DNA of 64,000 nt from Synechocystis sp. LKSZ1 (GTDB lineage: Bacteria > Cyanobacteriota > Cyanobacteriia > Cyanobacteriales > Microcystaceae). A program made the translations under genes and the position numbers. The stretch lies in contig NZ_AP031572.1 of assembly GCF_040436315.1 (NCBI RefSeq), positions 2,852,001-2,916,000 on the forward strand. Reading direction: 5' to 3'. The notes under the pieces are model-generated. The model saw only the letters and a program-made list of their open reading frames with translations, was not told the origin of the DNA and searched no databases. Shown here in pieces: positions 55,816 to 64,000 of this stretch. The first letter of the stretch is position 1. Every line of letters starts with the position of its first letter.

Positions 55816-56721
55816 CTAGGCTTCCGCCTGCTCTTGGCGTAGGTCAGCAATTAATTGCCCCAAGTGATCCCGACTGGCCTGGTAAACTTCGCCGCAAAAC
55901 TCGCAGGTGGCCTCCGCGCCATTGTCCTTTTCGATCATGTCTAGCAGTTCGTCTTCCCCGAGCATCTTGAGGGCCCCCAGCACGCGATCAAAGGAACAGC
56001 GGCAATCAAAGCGGACGAGTTGGACATCCGGGAAAATGGTGAGGCCGAGATCCCCCAGCAATTCGTGCAAAATATCCGTCAGGGATTTACCGGCCTGGAG
56101 CAGAGGCGTAAAACCCTTGAGGGGGCCAATGCGGGACTCCAGCAGTTCAATTAAGGCTTCATCGCGAGCCGCCTTGGGCATGATTTGGATCAACAGACCC
56201 CCGGCCGCTGTCACCCCTTCCCCCCCGACGAACACCCCTAGCAGGAGGGCCGATGGGGTTTGTTCGGAGCTAACCAGGTAATGGGTAATGTCATCGCCAA
56301 TTTCCCCCGAGACCAGTTCTACCGTGCTGGAGTAGGGATAACCGTAGCCCACATCACGGATCACGTAAACGTAGCCCTCGGAACCAATGGCCCCGCCCAC
56401 ATTCAGTTTACCTTGGGGGGTTGGCGGCAATTCCACCCGAGGATTCTGGACGTAGCCCCGCACGGTGCCATCCAGGCCCGCATCAACAAGGAGCCCTTTC
56501 ATGGGGCCATTTCCTTTAATGCGGATATTGACCCGTGACCCTTCTTTTTTCATACTGGAGGCCAGCAATAGCCCGGCCGCCATACTCCGGCCCAGGGCCG
56601 CCGTTGCCACGTAGGACAGTTGATGCCGTTGACGGGCCACTTCAGTTAGTCGGGTGGTAATGACACCGACGGCTCGGATTCCTCCCTCAGCGGCGGTGGC
56701 ACGAATGAGCTGGTCTGCCAT
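55816..56721 (-). CDS. hslO: redox-regulated chaperone Hsp33
   Basis: Holdase chaperone switched on by oxidation and unfolding, protecting proteins from HOCl and peroxide. The 301-residue protein has an N-terminal domain with the ATTRLTEVARQRH-like segment and MPKAARDEALIELLE, and the C-terminal zinc switch: CxC in FDCRCSFDRVLGAL (about 236-249) and CxxC in ATCEFCGEVY (about 272-281), all four Cys present. ATG at 56721. It lies 77 bp upstream of the DUF4079 gene start on the same strand. Together with katG it adds to the oxidative-stress genes of the window. Confidence 0.96.
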   Translation of the reverse strand: MADQLIRATAAEGGIRAVGVITTRLTEVARQRHQLSYVATAALGRSMAAGLLLASSMKKEGSRVNIRIKGNGPMKGLLVDAGLDGTVRGYVQNPRVELPPTPQGKLNVGGAIGSEGYVYVIRDVGYGYPYSSTVELVSGEIGDDITHYLVSSEQTPSALLLGVFVGGEGVTAAGGLLIQIMPKAARDEALIELLESRIGPLKGFTPLLQAGKSLTDILHELLGDLGLTIFPDVQLVRFDCRCSFDRVLGALKMLGEDELLDMIEKDNGAEATCEFCGEVYQASRDHLGQLIADLRQEQAEA

Positions 56722-56802
56722 AGGTTCCTTAATATTTTGTTACAACACCAGTTTTTATTCTAACCCCAAGGCCTCGGTCTCGAACCCCGGCCCAACCCTT
56801 CC

Positions 56803-56858
56803 TCCCCTTGTGAAGGGGCAGTGCCGCAGGCGGAGGGGTAAAAATCTGAAGCCTTAAC
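56803..56858 (+). repeat. dispersed intergenic repeat, copy B
   Basis: TCCCCTTGTGAAGGGGCAG ... AAAAATCTGAAGCCTTAAC, 56 bp, related to 44331-44386 in the same orientation. CCCCTT-GTG-AAGGGG is a perfect 6-bp stem, and a second G-rich part follows. It lies between the divergent hslO and DegT-type genes. Confidence 0.6.
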
Positions 56859-56981
56859 TGGGAGGATTAGGTTGAGAGCTTGCGTCTCTGCCTTGGATTT
56901 GGTCGGAATGCTTCCCATCGCTGCAAAAATTTGTTTTCATAGGATGAATCATAGAAAGCGCTCTTTTAAAACTTTACCTAC

Positions 56982-58109
56982 GTGAATAAGCTCCCCCCCG
57001 TTGATTTAGCCCGCCAGTATCAGCAGATTGATGCCGAAGCCAGCGCCGCGGCCCTGGCCGTTCTACGCTCCGGTTACTACATCGGCGGCACGGTGGTTAG
57101 TGAGTTTGAACAGGCCTTTGCTCAGTCCGTGGGAATGCCCCATTGTGTTAGTTGTAATTCAGGAACGGATGCGCTTTACCTGGCCCTGCGGGCCTTGGGG
57201 ATTGGCCCAGGCGATGAAGTGATTACCTCCGCCTTTACTTTTTTTGCCACCGCTGAAATGATTTCCGCTGCCGGGGCCAAGCCGGTATTTATCGACATTG
57301 ACCCGGCCACCTTTAACCTCAATCCCTCATTAATTGAAGCGGCCATTACGCCTCGTACTAAGGCGATTATGCCGGTGCATTTGTTTGGTCAAGCGGTGGA
57401 TATGACCCAGGTGATGGCCCTGGCGAACCAATACCAATTGAAGGTGATTGAGGACTGTGCCCAGGCCACGGGAGCCCAATGGCAAGGAAAAACCGTTGGT
57501 AGTTGGGGCGATGTGGGGGCCTTTAGTTTTTTCCCGACCAAAAACCTGGGGGGCTGTGGGGATGGTGGCGCCATGACCGTCCAGTCGGAACGCTTAGCCG
57601 CGGAGCTAAGAATGCTTAAGGAGCACGGCAGTCGTCAGCGCTACTACCATGAAGCTATTGGGGTCAATAGTCGTTTAGATGCCCTCCAGGCAGCCGTCCT
57701 GCAAGTGAAATTGCGTTACCTGGAGCAATGGAATCAAGCAAGGCAAATTTTGGCCCAAAATTACGACCGTCTTCTGGCCCCTTTACCGGGTATTATTTTG
57801 CCCACAGCCTTGGCGGGAGGAATCCACGTCTGGAACCAATACACCATCCGGGTTTTGAGCGATACATCTTCCCCCTCCCATCGTCGGGACCGCGTCCGAG
57901 AGCAACTGTTGGCGCAGGGCATTATCTCGATGATCTACTATCCCATTCCTCTTCATCAACAACACGTGTACGGTGAGCTGGGCTACGGTGCAGGTACCCT
58001 GCCACACACAGAACAAGTCGCCACGGAAGTTCTTTCCCTACCCCTCTTTCCCGAGATGACCGTAGCAGAGCAGGAGCGAGTTGTCTATGCCCTCAAGGAA
58101 ATCCTATAG
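56982..58109 (+). CDS. DegT/DnrJ/EryC1/StrS-family aminotransferase
   Basis: PLP-dependent sugar aminotransferase (or dehydratase) family acting on nucleotide-linked keto sugars for surface polysaccharides or O-antigen. The 375-residue protein begins at GTG 56982 with PPVDLARQYQQIDAEASAA. Landmarks are SCNSGTDALYLALRALGIGP, VIEDCAQATGAQWQGK (PLP-ring Asp) and FSFFPTKNLGGCGDGGA with the Schiff-base Lys (about 186-188), then VNSRLDALQAAVLQVKL. The Lys is present, so an aminotransferase is expected. No other sugar-nucleotide gene is adjacent; the glycosyltransferase island is 40 kb away. Confidence 0.93.
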   Translation: MNKLPPVDLARQYQQIDAEASAAALAVLRSGYYIGGTVVSEFEQAFAQSVGMPHCVSCNSGTDALYLALRALGIGPGDEVITSAFTFFATAEMISAAGAKPVFIDIDPATFNLNPSLIEAAITPRTKAIMPVHLFGQAVDMTQVMALANQYQLKVIEDCAQATGAQWQGKTVGSWGDVGAFSFFPTKNLGGCGDGGAMTVQSERLAAELRMLKEHGSRQRYYHEAIGVNSRLDALQAAVLQVKLRYLEQWNQARQILAQNYDRLLAPLPGIILPTALAGGIHVWNQYTIRVLSDTSSPSHRRDRVREQLLAQGIISMIYYPIPLHQQHVYGELGYGAGTLPHTEQVATEVLSLPLFPEMTVAEQERVVYALKEIL

Positions 58110-58190
58110 TTAATCTAGGCTAAGTCGGAAAAAGTACCATTCCCCCGGCTTCGTTACGCTAGCGAGTTGCTTCCAGCGGAGGTCAAACCT

Positions 58191-61100
58191 ATGGGCCAAG
58201 GGAAGAAAATCAATGGATTATTATTGCTTCTCATCCTGGCGGGCTATCTGGGGAATTATTTCACTGTTCCTCTCTATTTTGGGGTGGAATTTATTTTTGG
58301 CAGTGTGGCCACCCTAGTCATTCTCAGTCACTACGGTTGGTTTTTGGGGGTATTCAGTACTGTACTGGTGGGTGCCCATACTATTGTCCTGTGGCATCAT
58401 CCCTATGCTTGGTTTGTCCTCATCTTAGAGGCTATTTTTGTCGGCTGGCAATTGCGTCGTCATCCCGGCAATCTAGTTCTCATCGATAGTATTTTTTGGG
58501 TGGTGCTGGGCCTGCCCCTAGTTTATATTCTCTATCATTTTCTGCTGGGAATGCCCCCCGTCGCGGCGGAGTTGGTGGCCTTAAAACAGGCGGTTAATGG
58601 TATTTTTAACAGCCTCGTGGCGACGGCCCTACTTCGTCAAATTCTACCCTATCTTTTTCCTTCTTCCCGATTTTCCCAGACCCAGCTATCCCTGGCCCAG
58701 ACCCTCTTTAATCTGTTGGTCACGTTCATTTTTTTACCGCTATTGTTGGTGACTATTCTCCAGGGCCAACAGGCCTTTCAAACCATGGAGACTGAAATCA
58801 TAACAGAACTCCAGGCCTTGGCAGTGCCCCTACAGACAAATGTGCAGTATTGGTATAACCAGCATGTGAATGGGGCCAAAACCTTTGCCGCTGGCATAAC
58901 CCCCTTACTTCTAGAGCCGACCAATCGGTCTTTGTCCACAAAGATCACCCTAGACCACTTCACCCAATCCTTTAAGCAGGCCTTTCCTGGGTTTTCCACC
59001 CTCTACGTGGCTAATGCCCAGGGCAAAATTATCAGTAGCCGCCCCCAACGCAATGAGGTTGGCGAATCTTTGGTGGGAAAAGTGCGACAGGATCAGGTGT
59101 CGGCCCTGCAAAATATTCCCCATCAGCAACCGTTGATTTCTCCCCTCCATCAAGATGGGGCCCAACTGTCCCCCCACATCGGCATCACCATCCCCATTCG
59201 CCAAGGCCGACAACTGCTGGGTTTTATCTACGGTTCCTTGGATATCCAGCCTATTCAACAGTTTCTGGTGTTAAATCCCCAGCTTAAACACCTCGAAGTC
59301 CTCGTTCTAGATGACCAGAATCAAATTATTTCTTCTAATAAAAGAGGCCTGAAAACCATCCGGCAATTGAACCTAGAGAGCAATGGCAGTCTGCGGCGAC
59401 TCCCTGGAGGGATTCAGCATTGGCTTCCCAATCTTTCTGTATCGCCCATGACCCGCTGGCGTCAGTCCTACTACTACGATCGTTCCCCTTTGTCGGGGGA
59501 AGCCCTCTGGCAATTGGTGGTGCGGATTAGCCCCGCTACGCAAATTGATCTGCTCCAACAGATCTCCGTCAAAAATCTGGGTATTTTGATGGTTGTGACC
59601 GTGATTGGTTTTGCTACCGCTGCGATGATTAGTCGTCGTTTGGCCCAGCCCCTCCTCCAGCTTGCGGGCCTGTCCACCAATATTCTTTATCAATTGGAAC
59701 ATCCTGAAAATCGCTTTGCCCAACTCAATAGTCCTGTGCGGGAAATTGCCGTCCTGGCCAGTAATTTTGAGAAGATGGTGCAGGTTTTGCAGAATCAATT
59801 TCGCCAACTCCGCCAGGCCCGAGATACCCTAGAACAACGAGTAGAACAAAGAACCCAGGAGCTAGCGCTAGCGAAGGAAAAGGCAGAGTCCGCTAACCGT
59901 ACCAAAAGTGAGTTTTTAGCCAATATTAGCCATGAAATTCGCACGCCCATGAATGCCATTTTGGGTTTTTGTGACCTGCTCCAGGAACAAATCCATGACC
60001 CGACGGCTCAGTCCTATCTTCAAGCCATTAGCGCTAGCGGTAAGACCCTGATGGCTTTGATTAATGACATCCTAGACCTGTCTAAAATTGAAGCGGGGAA
60101 ACTCGTTCCTAATTACGAGGCGGTGGATGTGGCCCAGGTAGTGGGTGAAGTCTATACGATCTTTGCCCCTATCGCTGAACAAAAACAACTACAGCTAGGT
60201 ACTCGAATGGGAAGTGGAATCCCCTCCTTGCTAGAGTTTGACGGGATTCGACTACGGCAGATGTTATTTAATGTGGTGGGGAATGCCCTCAAGTTTACGG
60301 AGCAGGGCCAGGTCACGATTCAGGTGGAGGTTACCCCGTGCTCCGAGCCTGAGTTTCGACAGTTATTGCTGCAGGTGACCGATACGGGAATTGGCATTGC
60401 TTCGGAGGATCAAGAACGCATTTTTGATGTCTTTACCCAAAGTGAGGGCCAGAGTAACCGGAAATACGGGGGTTCCGGTTTGGGACTGACCATTACCCGC
60501 CGCCTGATCGAAATGTTGGGAGGACGCATTGAATTACACAGCAGTCTGGGCCAAGGCAGTACTTTTCGGCTTATTTTCCCCCAGGTTAAAGTCCTCAAGG
60601 CCATAAGGGATGACCTAGACGATGCTGGTGCAGACAGCAATCTGGCCCAGTTCGCCCCTGCCACTATCCTGATTGTTGATGATGTGGCTTCCAATCGTTT
60701 TCTACTCCAGGGTTTTTTCCTGGGAACGGCCCATCGCATTCTGGAGGCAGAAAATGGCCTAGAGGCCTTAGCGATCCTCAAAAATCAGTCAGTAGACGTT
60801 ATTTTGCTCGATCTACTGATGCCGGTAATGGACGGCAAAACCTTGATCGAGAGACTACGCCAAAACCCGGCCACCGCGTCTATCCCAATTGTGGTGGTGA
60901 CCGCTTCCCAAGTCCAGGGGATCGATTGTTTAGTTCAAAAACACTGTCAAGGTCAATTGAGTAAGCCCGTTACCCGCACGGCCCTGGTGGCGGTCTTCAA
61001 GTCACTCCTACCCCGTTCAGCACAAACGACAAACCCCGGAGTGAGTGTTGCTTCCCTCGCTCTGCCGTTAATGGACTATGCTTATTTTCCTCCCGAACTT

Positions 61101-61343
61101 CTTGGCCATTTGGCTGAGGCGGAAGGCCAATGGGAAAAGTTACGTCATCATTTGATTGTGCGCGACCTACGGGCCTTTGCCCAAAACCTGCGGCAGTGGG
61201 GAGAAGATTTCCAGTGCCTGCCCCTACTCCAGTACGTTCAATCGCTCGAAGCGGCCCTGGCCCAGTTTGATAGTGAAAATATTGAGAAAATTTTGGCCCT
61301 GTTTCCAGAAATTTACCAAGCCCTAGCAGGGGGAAACAAATAG
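58191..61343 (+). CDS. hybrid sensor histidine kinase with membrane sensor and receiver domain
   Basis: A 1050-residue sensor. With ATG at 58191 ([14 protein letters not shown]) it has about six N-terminal membrane segments (to about 190), another helix near 195-215, a large extracytoplasmic dCache-like domain (about 220-440), a helix near 455-480, HAMP-like linker and coiled coil, HisKA with [19 protein letters not shown] (phospho-His near 583), HATPase ([43 protein letters not shown]), then a receiver domain with [14 protein letters not shown] (phospho-Asp) and a helical C-terminal tail resembling an Hpt region but without a clear phospho-His. It lies 54 bp upstream of a REC-GGDEF gene, its likely partner. 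Confidence 0.9.
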   Translation: MGQGKKINGLLLLLILAGYLGNYFTVPLYFGVEFIFGSVATLVILSHYGWFLGVFSTVLVGAHTIVLWHHPYAWFVLILEAIFVGWQLRRHPGNLVLIDSIFWVVLGLPLVYILYHFLLGMPPVAAELVALKQAVNGIFNSLVATALLRQILPYLFPSSRFSQTQLSLAQTLFNLLVTFIFLPLLLVTILQGQQAFQTMETEIITELQALAVPLQTNVQYWYNQHVNGAKTFAAGITPLLLEPTNRSLSTKITLDHFTQSFKQAFPGFSTLYVANAQGKIISSRPQRNEVGESLVGKVRQDQVSALQNIPHQQPLISPLHQDGAQLSPHIGITIPIRQGRQLLGFIYGSLDIQPIQQFLVLNPQLKHLEVLVLDDQNQIISSNKRGLKTIRQLNLESNGSLRRLPGGIQHWLPNLSVSPMTRWRQSYYYDRSPLSGEALWQLVVRISPATQIDLLQQISVKNLGILMVVTVIGFATAAMISRRLAQPLLQLAGLSTNILYQLEHPENRFAQLNSPVREIAVLASNFEKMVQVLQNQFRQLRQARDTLEQRVEQRTQELALAKEKAESANRTKSEFLANISHEIRTPMNAILGFCDLLQEQIHDPTAQSYLQAISASGKTLMALINDILDLSKIEAGKLVPNYEAVDVAQVVGEVYTIFAPIAEQKQLQLGTRMGSGIPSLLEFDGIRLRQMLFNVVGNALKFTEQGQVTIQVEVTPCSEPEFRQLLLQVTDTGIGIASEDQERIFDVFTQSEGQSNRKYGGSGLGLTITRRLIEMLGGRIELHSSLGQGSTFRLIFPQVKVLKAIRDDLDDAGADSNLAQFAPATILIVDDVASNRFLLQGFFLGTAHRILEAENGLEALAILKNQSVDVILLDLLMPVMDGKTLIERLRQNPATASIPIVVVTASQVQGIDCLVQKHCQGQLSKPVTRTALVAVFKSLLPRSAQTTNPGVSVASLALPLMDYAYFPPELLGHLAEAEGQWEKLRHHLIVRDLRAFAQNLRQWGEDFQCLPLLQYVQSLEAALAQFDSENIEKILALFPEIYQALAGGNK

Positions 61344-61397
61344 GCTAAGCTGGGGATTAAACCCCAACAGAGCGTCCCCCAGCGCGATTCTTTACCA

Positions 61398-62327
61398 ATG
61401 AAGCCTTTCCAGCCAGAGAAATTTTTGATCCTGGTGGTTGACGACGTGCCTCGCAATCTACAGTTAGTCGTTGAAATTTTAGACCGGGCTGGTTATATGA
61501 CGACCTTTGCCACCGGCGGCAAACAGGCCCTGGAACGCCTTAGGGCCAGTCAACCCGACCTCATTCTCTTAGATTTGATGATGCCGGAAATGAGCGGGTT
61601 AGAGGTTTGCGAAAGAATTCGAGCCGAGCACCTAGAGCTTAATTTACCCATTATTTTCCTGACTGCCAGTAACGAACGTGAGCATCTGATTCAGGCCTTT
61701 GATAAGGGGGCCATGGACTATATCAATAAGCCTTTCTATGCGCCTGAACTCCTGGCTCGGGTTAAGACCCAATTACTCCTCAAACAGGCCCAGGATGAAC
61801 TCAAGGAAGCCTACCAAAAATTAGAAGACATTGCCCTGCTCGACCCCCTGACAGGCCTGGCTAACCGGCGAGCGATCGCGACTTTTTGTGAAACGGAGTT
61901 TGCCCGCACCCATCGCTACGGGGATGAGTTTGCCGTGATGATGATCGACCTCGACCACTTTAAACAGGTGAATGATCATTACGGCCACCACTGTGGAGAC
62001 GAATGCCTCAAGCTGATCGCCGGCGTTCTCCACGATAGTCTGCGGGATACGGACAAAATTGGCCGTTTTGGGGGAGAAGAATTTGTTGCCATTCTGCCCA
62101 AAACCAGTCTTGACCAGGCCCTGGTGTTAGGGGAACGTCTTCGCCACCAAGTTGTGCATCTCTGTCCCAAGATTGAACAGCAGACGATTTACCTATCAGT
62201 CAGTATCGGCATTTCTAGCTACTGCAAATCCGATAGTAGTATGGGCGATGCCCTGCGCCGGGCCGATAATGCGCTCTACAATGCCAAGGCCCAGGGCCGG
62301 AATCGAGTTTGTAGTATCAGTCATTAA
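61398..62327 (+). CDS. response regulator with diguanylate cyclase (REC-GGDEF)
   Basis: A 309-residue PleD/WspR-like protein. The receiver domain (about 8-125) has the acidic pair in ILVVDDVP, phospho-Asp in LILLDLMMPEMSG (about 54-66), Thr in IFLTASNE and Lys in INKPFYAPELLA. The GGDEF domain (about 145-309) has LLDPLTGLANRRAIATF, IDLDHFKQVNDHYGHHCGDE and GRFGGEEFVAIL, an active GGEEF form. It should synthesise cyclic di-GMP when phosphorylated. The hybrid kinase 54 bp upstream on the same strand is the likely phosphate source. The HIP1 octamer occurs inside this gene. Confidence 0.93.
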   Translation: MKPFQPEKFLILVVDDVPRNLQLVVEILDRAGYMTTFATGGKQALERLRASQPDLILLDLMMPEMSGLEVCERIRAEHLELNLPIIFLTASNEREHLIQAFDKGAMDYINKPFYAPELLARVKTQLLLKQAQDELKEAYQKLEDIALLDPLTGLANRRAIATFCETEFARTHRYGDEFAVMMIDLDHFKQVNDHYGHHCGDECLKLIAGVLHDSLRDTDKIGRFGGEEFVAILPKTSLDQALVLGERLRHQVVHLCPKIEQQTIYLSVSIGISSYCKSDSSMGDALRRADNALYNAKAQGRNRVCSISH

Positions 62328-62330
62328 GGC

Positions 62331-63659
62331 CTAAAGGGGACTGCCAATCAGGGAAAAACCGGCCCAATAGAACGGGTGGGAGAGGTCACTGGCCTTAGCC
62401 GTTTGTAAGACTAGCGGGAGAGGCAAAACTCCCCGAGAACTCACCAAGGCTTCCTTCTTGAGGTAGACTTCCCCACGAATCATGGCTTTTTGAGTCTCTT
62501 GGAGGGCCTTTGCCTTATCCCCCGTCTGGTGGAGACGTTGGTAAAATTCACTCATCAGAGCCAGGGTTCCCGCATCACTCACTGACCAGAAACTCGCTAG
62601 GGCCGAGCGGACACCGGCTTGAATGGCCAGGCCCGAAAAGCCTAATTCTGCATCTTCGTTCCCAACGGCAGTCTGGCAAGCACTCAACACCAAGAGATCC
62701 ACGGGGGGATTGTTTAAATTCAGTTCCCCCATCTGGGCTAGGGTGAGGCGACGATTGCCGAATTGGATATAGGATTGCTCTGGGGTACCCGGCAGAAAAT
62801 CTGCATGGGTAGCTAGATGCACGATTTTGAAAGGTTGGCCCTGGCGCAATTGGCTGAAACCTTGAATCGAGAAGGGTTGATTGAGCAGAAATTCCCCTGG
62901 CCAAGGAATTTGGGCAATGGTTTCTAATTCCGTGGCCACCCCCGGTAGGGCCGGTTTGTCCTGAAACTCCGAGGCTCCCAGGGCCAGGACTTGGGCATTT
63001 TTTAAATTCCCCTTAGCGATGGTGGATAGATTAAACCCCGGAATGCGGGTAATGCCGTATTTTTCGACTAAAAATTGTTGGCCATCGTAGAGGGCAGCAA
63101 AGGGCACAGAGCGCAGGCCTTTACCCACGCAAAAAATGAGCGTATCGATCTGCGCTTGTTCAAGGGCAGGGGCAATGGGGGCAATAATCCAATCGTAGAG
63201 TTGCTTCCCGGTCGTGAGGTAATGACGGCGCGTACTGGGGCGAGTGAGGTCGGCAATAAAGGCCTGACTGACTTGCTGGACTTTAGCCCGATTGGCTTCG
63301 GGGAGATGGTACCCGAGGGGGGCCCGGCCGGGTAGAGCAACTAAGCTGACTAATTCCGTTTCCTCGGAGGTGAGCCAGAGAACGGCCATCCGCTTACCCG
63401 TTTCTTGCTGGAGAACTTGAAGACGCTCAGCAATTTGGTTGCCACTGAGGGTGACGCTGGCGAAGGCCCGTTGAAAGTAGGCCTCGTAGTGTCCCTTCCA
63501 GAGCGTTTCCATGCGGGGAATCATTTGGTCGGCAGCCAGGGCCTGGATGGGCTTCTTGACCATGGCTTCGGCAAATAGTGGCGGAACTAAGAGGCCGATG
63601 AGAAAGTAAAGTACTAATAAAAATTGAGCCCCGATGGAGCGAAGGGACGGCCGTGCCAT
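62331..63659 (-). CDS. CHAT-domain protein (caspase-like fold)
   Basis: A 442-residue protein with an N-terminal signal/anchor segment (about 12-32), a helical middle (about 35-150) and a C-terminal CHAT domain of the caspase/separase clan. The expected catalytic His lies in VHLATHADFLPG (about 281-292) and the Cys in LLVLSACQTAVGNEDAELG (about 326-344); FSGLAIQAGVRSALASFWSV follows. Both residues are intact, so proteolysis is possible. Cyanobacterial CHAT proteins usually have many TPRs; none is visible here. Target unknown. It converges on the REC-GGDEF gene with a 3-bp gap. Confidence 0.85.
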   Translation of the reverse strand: MARPSLRSIGAQFLLVLYFLIGLLVPPLFAEAMVKKPIQALAADQMIPRMETLWKGHYEAYFQRAFASVTLSGNQIAERLQVLQQETGKRMAVLWLTSEETELVSLVALPGRAPLGYHLPEANRAKVQQVSQAFIADLTRPSTRRHYLTTGKQLYDWIIAPIAPALEQAQIDTLIFCVGKGLRSVPFAALYDGQQFLVEKYGITRIPGFNLSTIAKGNLKNAQVLALGASEFQDKPALPGVATELETIAQIPWPGEFLLNQPFSIQGFSQLRQGQPFKIVHLATHADFLPGTPEQSYIQFGNRRLTLAQMGELNLNNPPVDLLVLSACQTAVGNEDAELGFSGLAIQAGVRSALASFWSVSDAGTLALMSEFYQRLHQTGDKAKALQETQKAMIRGEVYLKKEALVSSRGVLPLPLVLQTAKASDLSHPFYWAGFSLIGSPL

Positions 63660-63673
63660 GGAAAACTCTCCTG

Positions 63674-64000
63674 CTAGGGTGCTTCAATTGTACGAACACT
63701 GGGCAAAAAAGATTTCAAGTAGTTCAAAAAACTGTGGTCTTGGCGGCTCTGCAACCAAACCTGTCCTTCGCCCCGGAGACGACACAGGCGCCCTTTCCCC
63801 CCAAACAAATTTTCCTTCAAATGATCAGCACAGAGCCCTTCACAGACTTCGACTTCATAGTCCAAACTATCCTCAAAGGCCAAAACGTAGTCGGGGTTGA
63901 AGGTAATTGTTTCATCGACCGCAACATCCAAAAGTCCGCCGCAGGAACTAAACCAGAGGTCTCCCTGGCCGGTGAAATGTAGGAGGGCCGTGCTGTCATC
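63674..64000 (-). CDS. AIM24/TIGR00266-family protein (partial)
   Basis: The minus-strand frame runs from the right window edge (DDSTALLHFTGQGDLWFSSC) to the stop at 63674, about 108 codons, so the N terminus lies outside. The end reads VLAFEDSLDYEVEVCEG, KENLFGGKGRLCRLRGEGQV and WLQSRQDHSFLNYLKSFLP, the standard C-terminal part of AIM24-like beta-helix proteins. These bacterial proteins have no settled function. It lies just upstream of the CHAT gene on the same strand, with 14 bp between stop and start, so they may be cotranscribed. Confidence 0.83.
   Translation of the reverse strand, partial: DDSTALLHFTGQGDLWFSSCGGLLDVAVDETITFNPDYVLAFEDSLDYEVEVCEGLCADHLKENLFGGKGRLCRLRGEGQVWLQSRQDHSFLNYLKSFLPSVRTIEAP

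Noticed and set aside
56775-56800. GGTCTCGAACC, resembling a tRNA T-arm
   Set aside because: No matching acceptor, anticodon or D-arm sequence around it.

Overview
The window comes from the chromosome of a cyanobacterium. It carries a photosystem II D1 gene (psbA), a Rieske protein of the cytochrome b6f complex (petC), the b6f subunit petM, ycf39, ycf45, ldpA, the CemA-type protein PcxA and a BT1-type folate/biopterin carrier. Base composition is near 50 percent G+C, GGCC-containing words are very common, and the cyanobacterial HIP1 octamer was found only twice. The D1 variant followed by a PetC2-type Rieske gene recalls the psbA1/petC2 neighbourhood of Synechocystis, so a Synechocystis-like unicellular cyanobacterium is my best guess. 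This is inferred, not proven.

Layout: 1-14.5 kb is housekeeping: partial bioF, apt, a DppB-type permease, a BT1 carrier, an HlyD adaptor, the compact operon tpiA / AI-2E-family membrane protein / solute-binding protein / SWIM protein, an Old Yellow Enzyme, a ComFB-domain protein, and a divergent Sua5/LarC pair. From 14.5 to 19.55 kb is an AT-rich island with a glycosyltransferase, a methyltransferase, and a second methyltransferase gene split by two IS630/Tc1-type insertion sequences. In silico removal of both restores an open 238-residue frame. From 19.7 to 26.2 kb are katG, a Coq4-family gene, a D1 gene with the residues of the low-oxygen D1' form, and petC2. A degenerate copy of the psbA 3' end lies downstream of coq4. 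From 26.3 to 44.3 kb: cysC, a pentapeptide-repeat/helical-repeat gene pair, holA, nadK, ycf39, a PilZ protein, a CNNM/CorC protein, an iron-type ABC permease, folE-SDR-accA, ackA, a GGDEF/GHKL/STAS signalling cluster and aqpZ. From 44.5 to 64 kb: aroC, the remains of a PIN-domain toxin gene, petM, pdxA-ldpA-ycf45, pcxA, the operon hemB-DUF58-cupin-PfkB, a DUF4079 protein, hslO, a DegT aminotransferase, a large hybrid histidine kinase followed by a REC-GGDEF protein, a CHAT-domain protein and a partial AIM24-family gene.

Themes: (1) Cyclic-dinucleotide signalling is well represented: two GGDEF proteins, one PilZ protein and one ComFB-domain protein. (2) The psbA/coq4/petC2 segment looks like a low-oxygen photosynthesis locus. 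(3) The least understood element is a roughly 95-residue helical domain, present once at the N terminus of the ComFB protein and about three times in a protein encoded directly upstream of a pentapeptide-repeat gene. No tRNA, rRNA, CRISPR array or prophage was seen.
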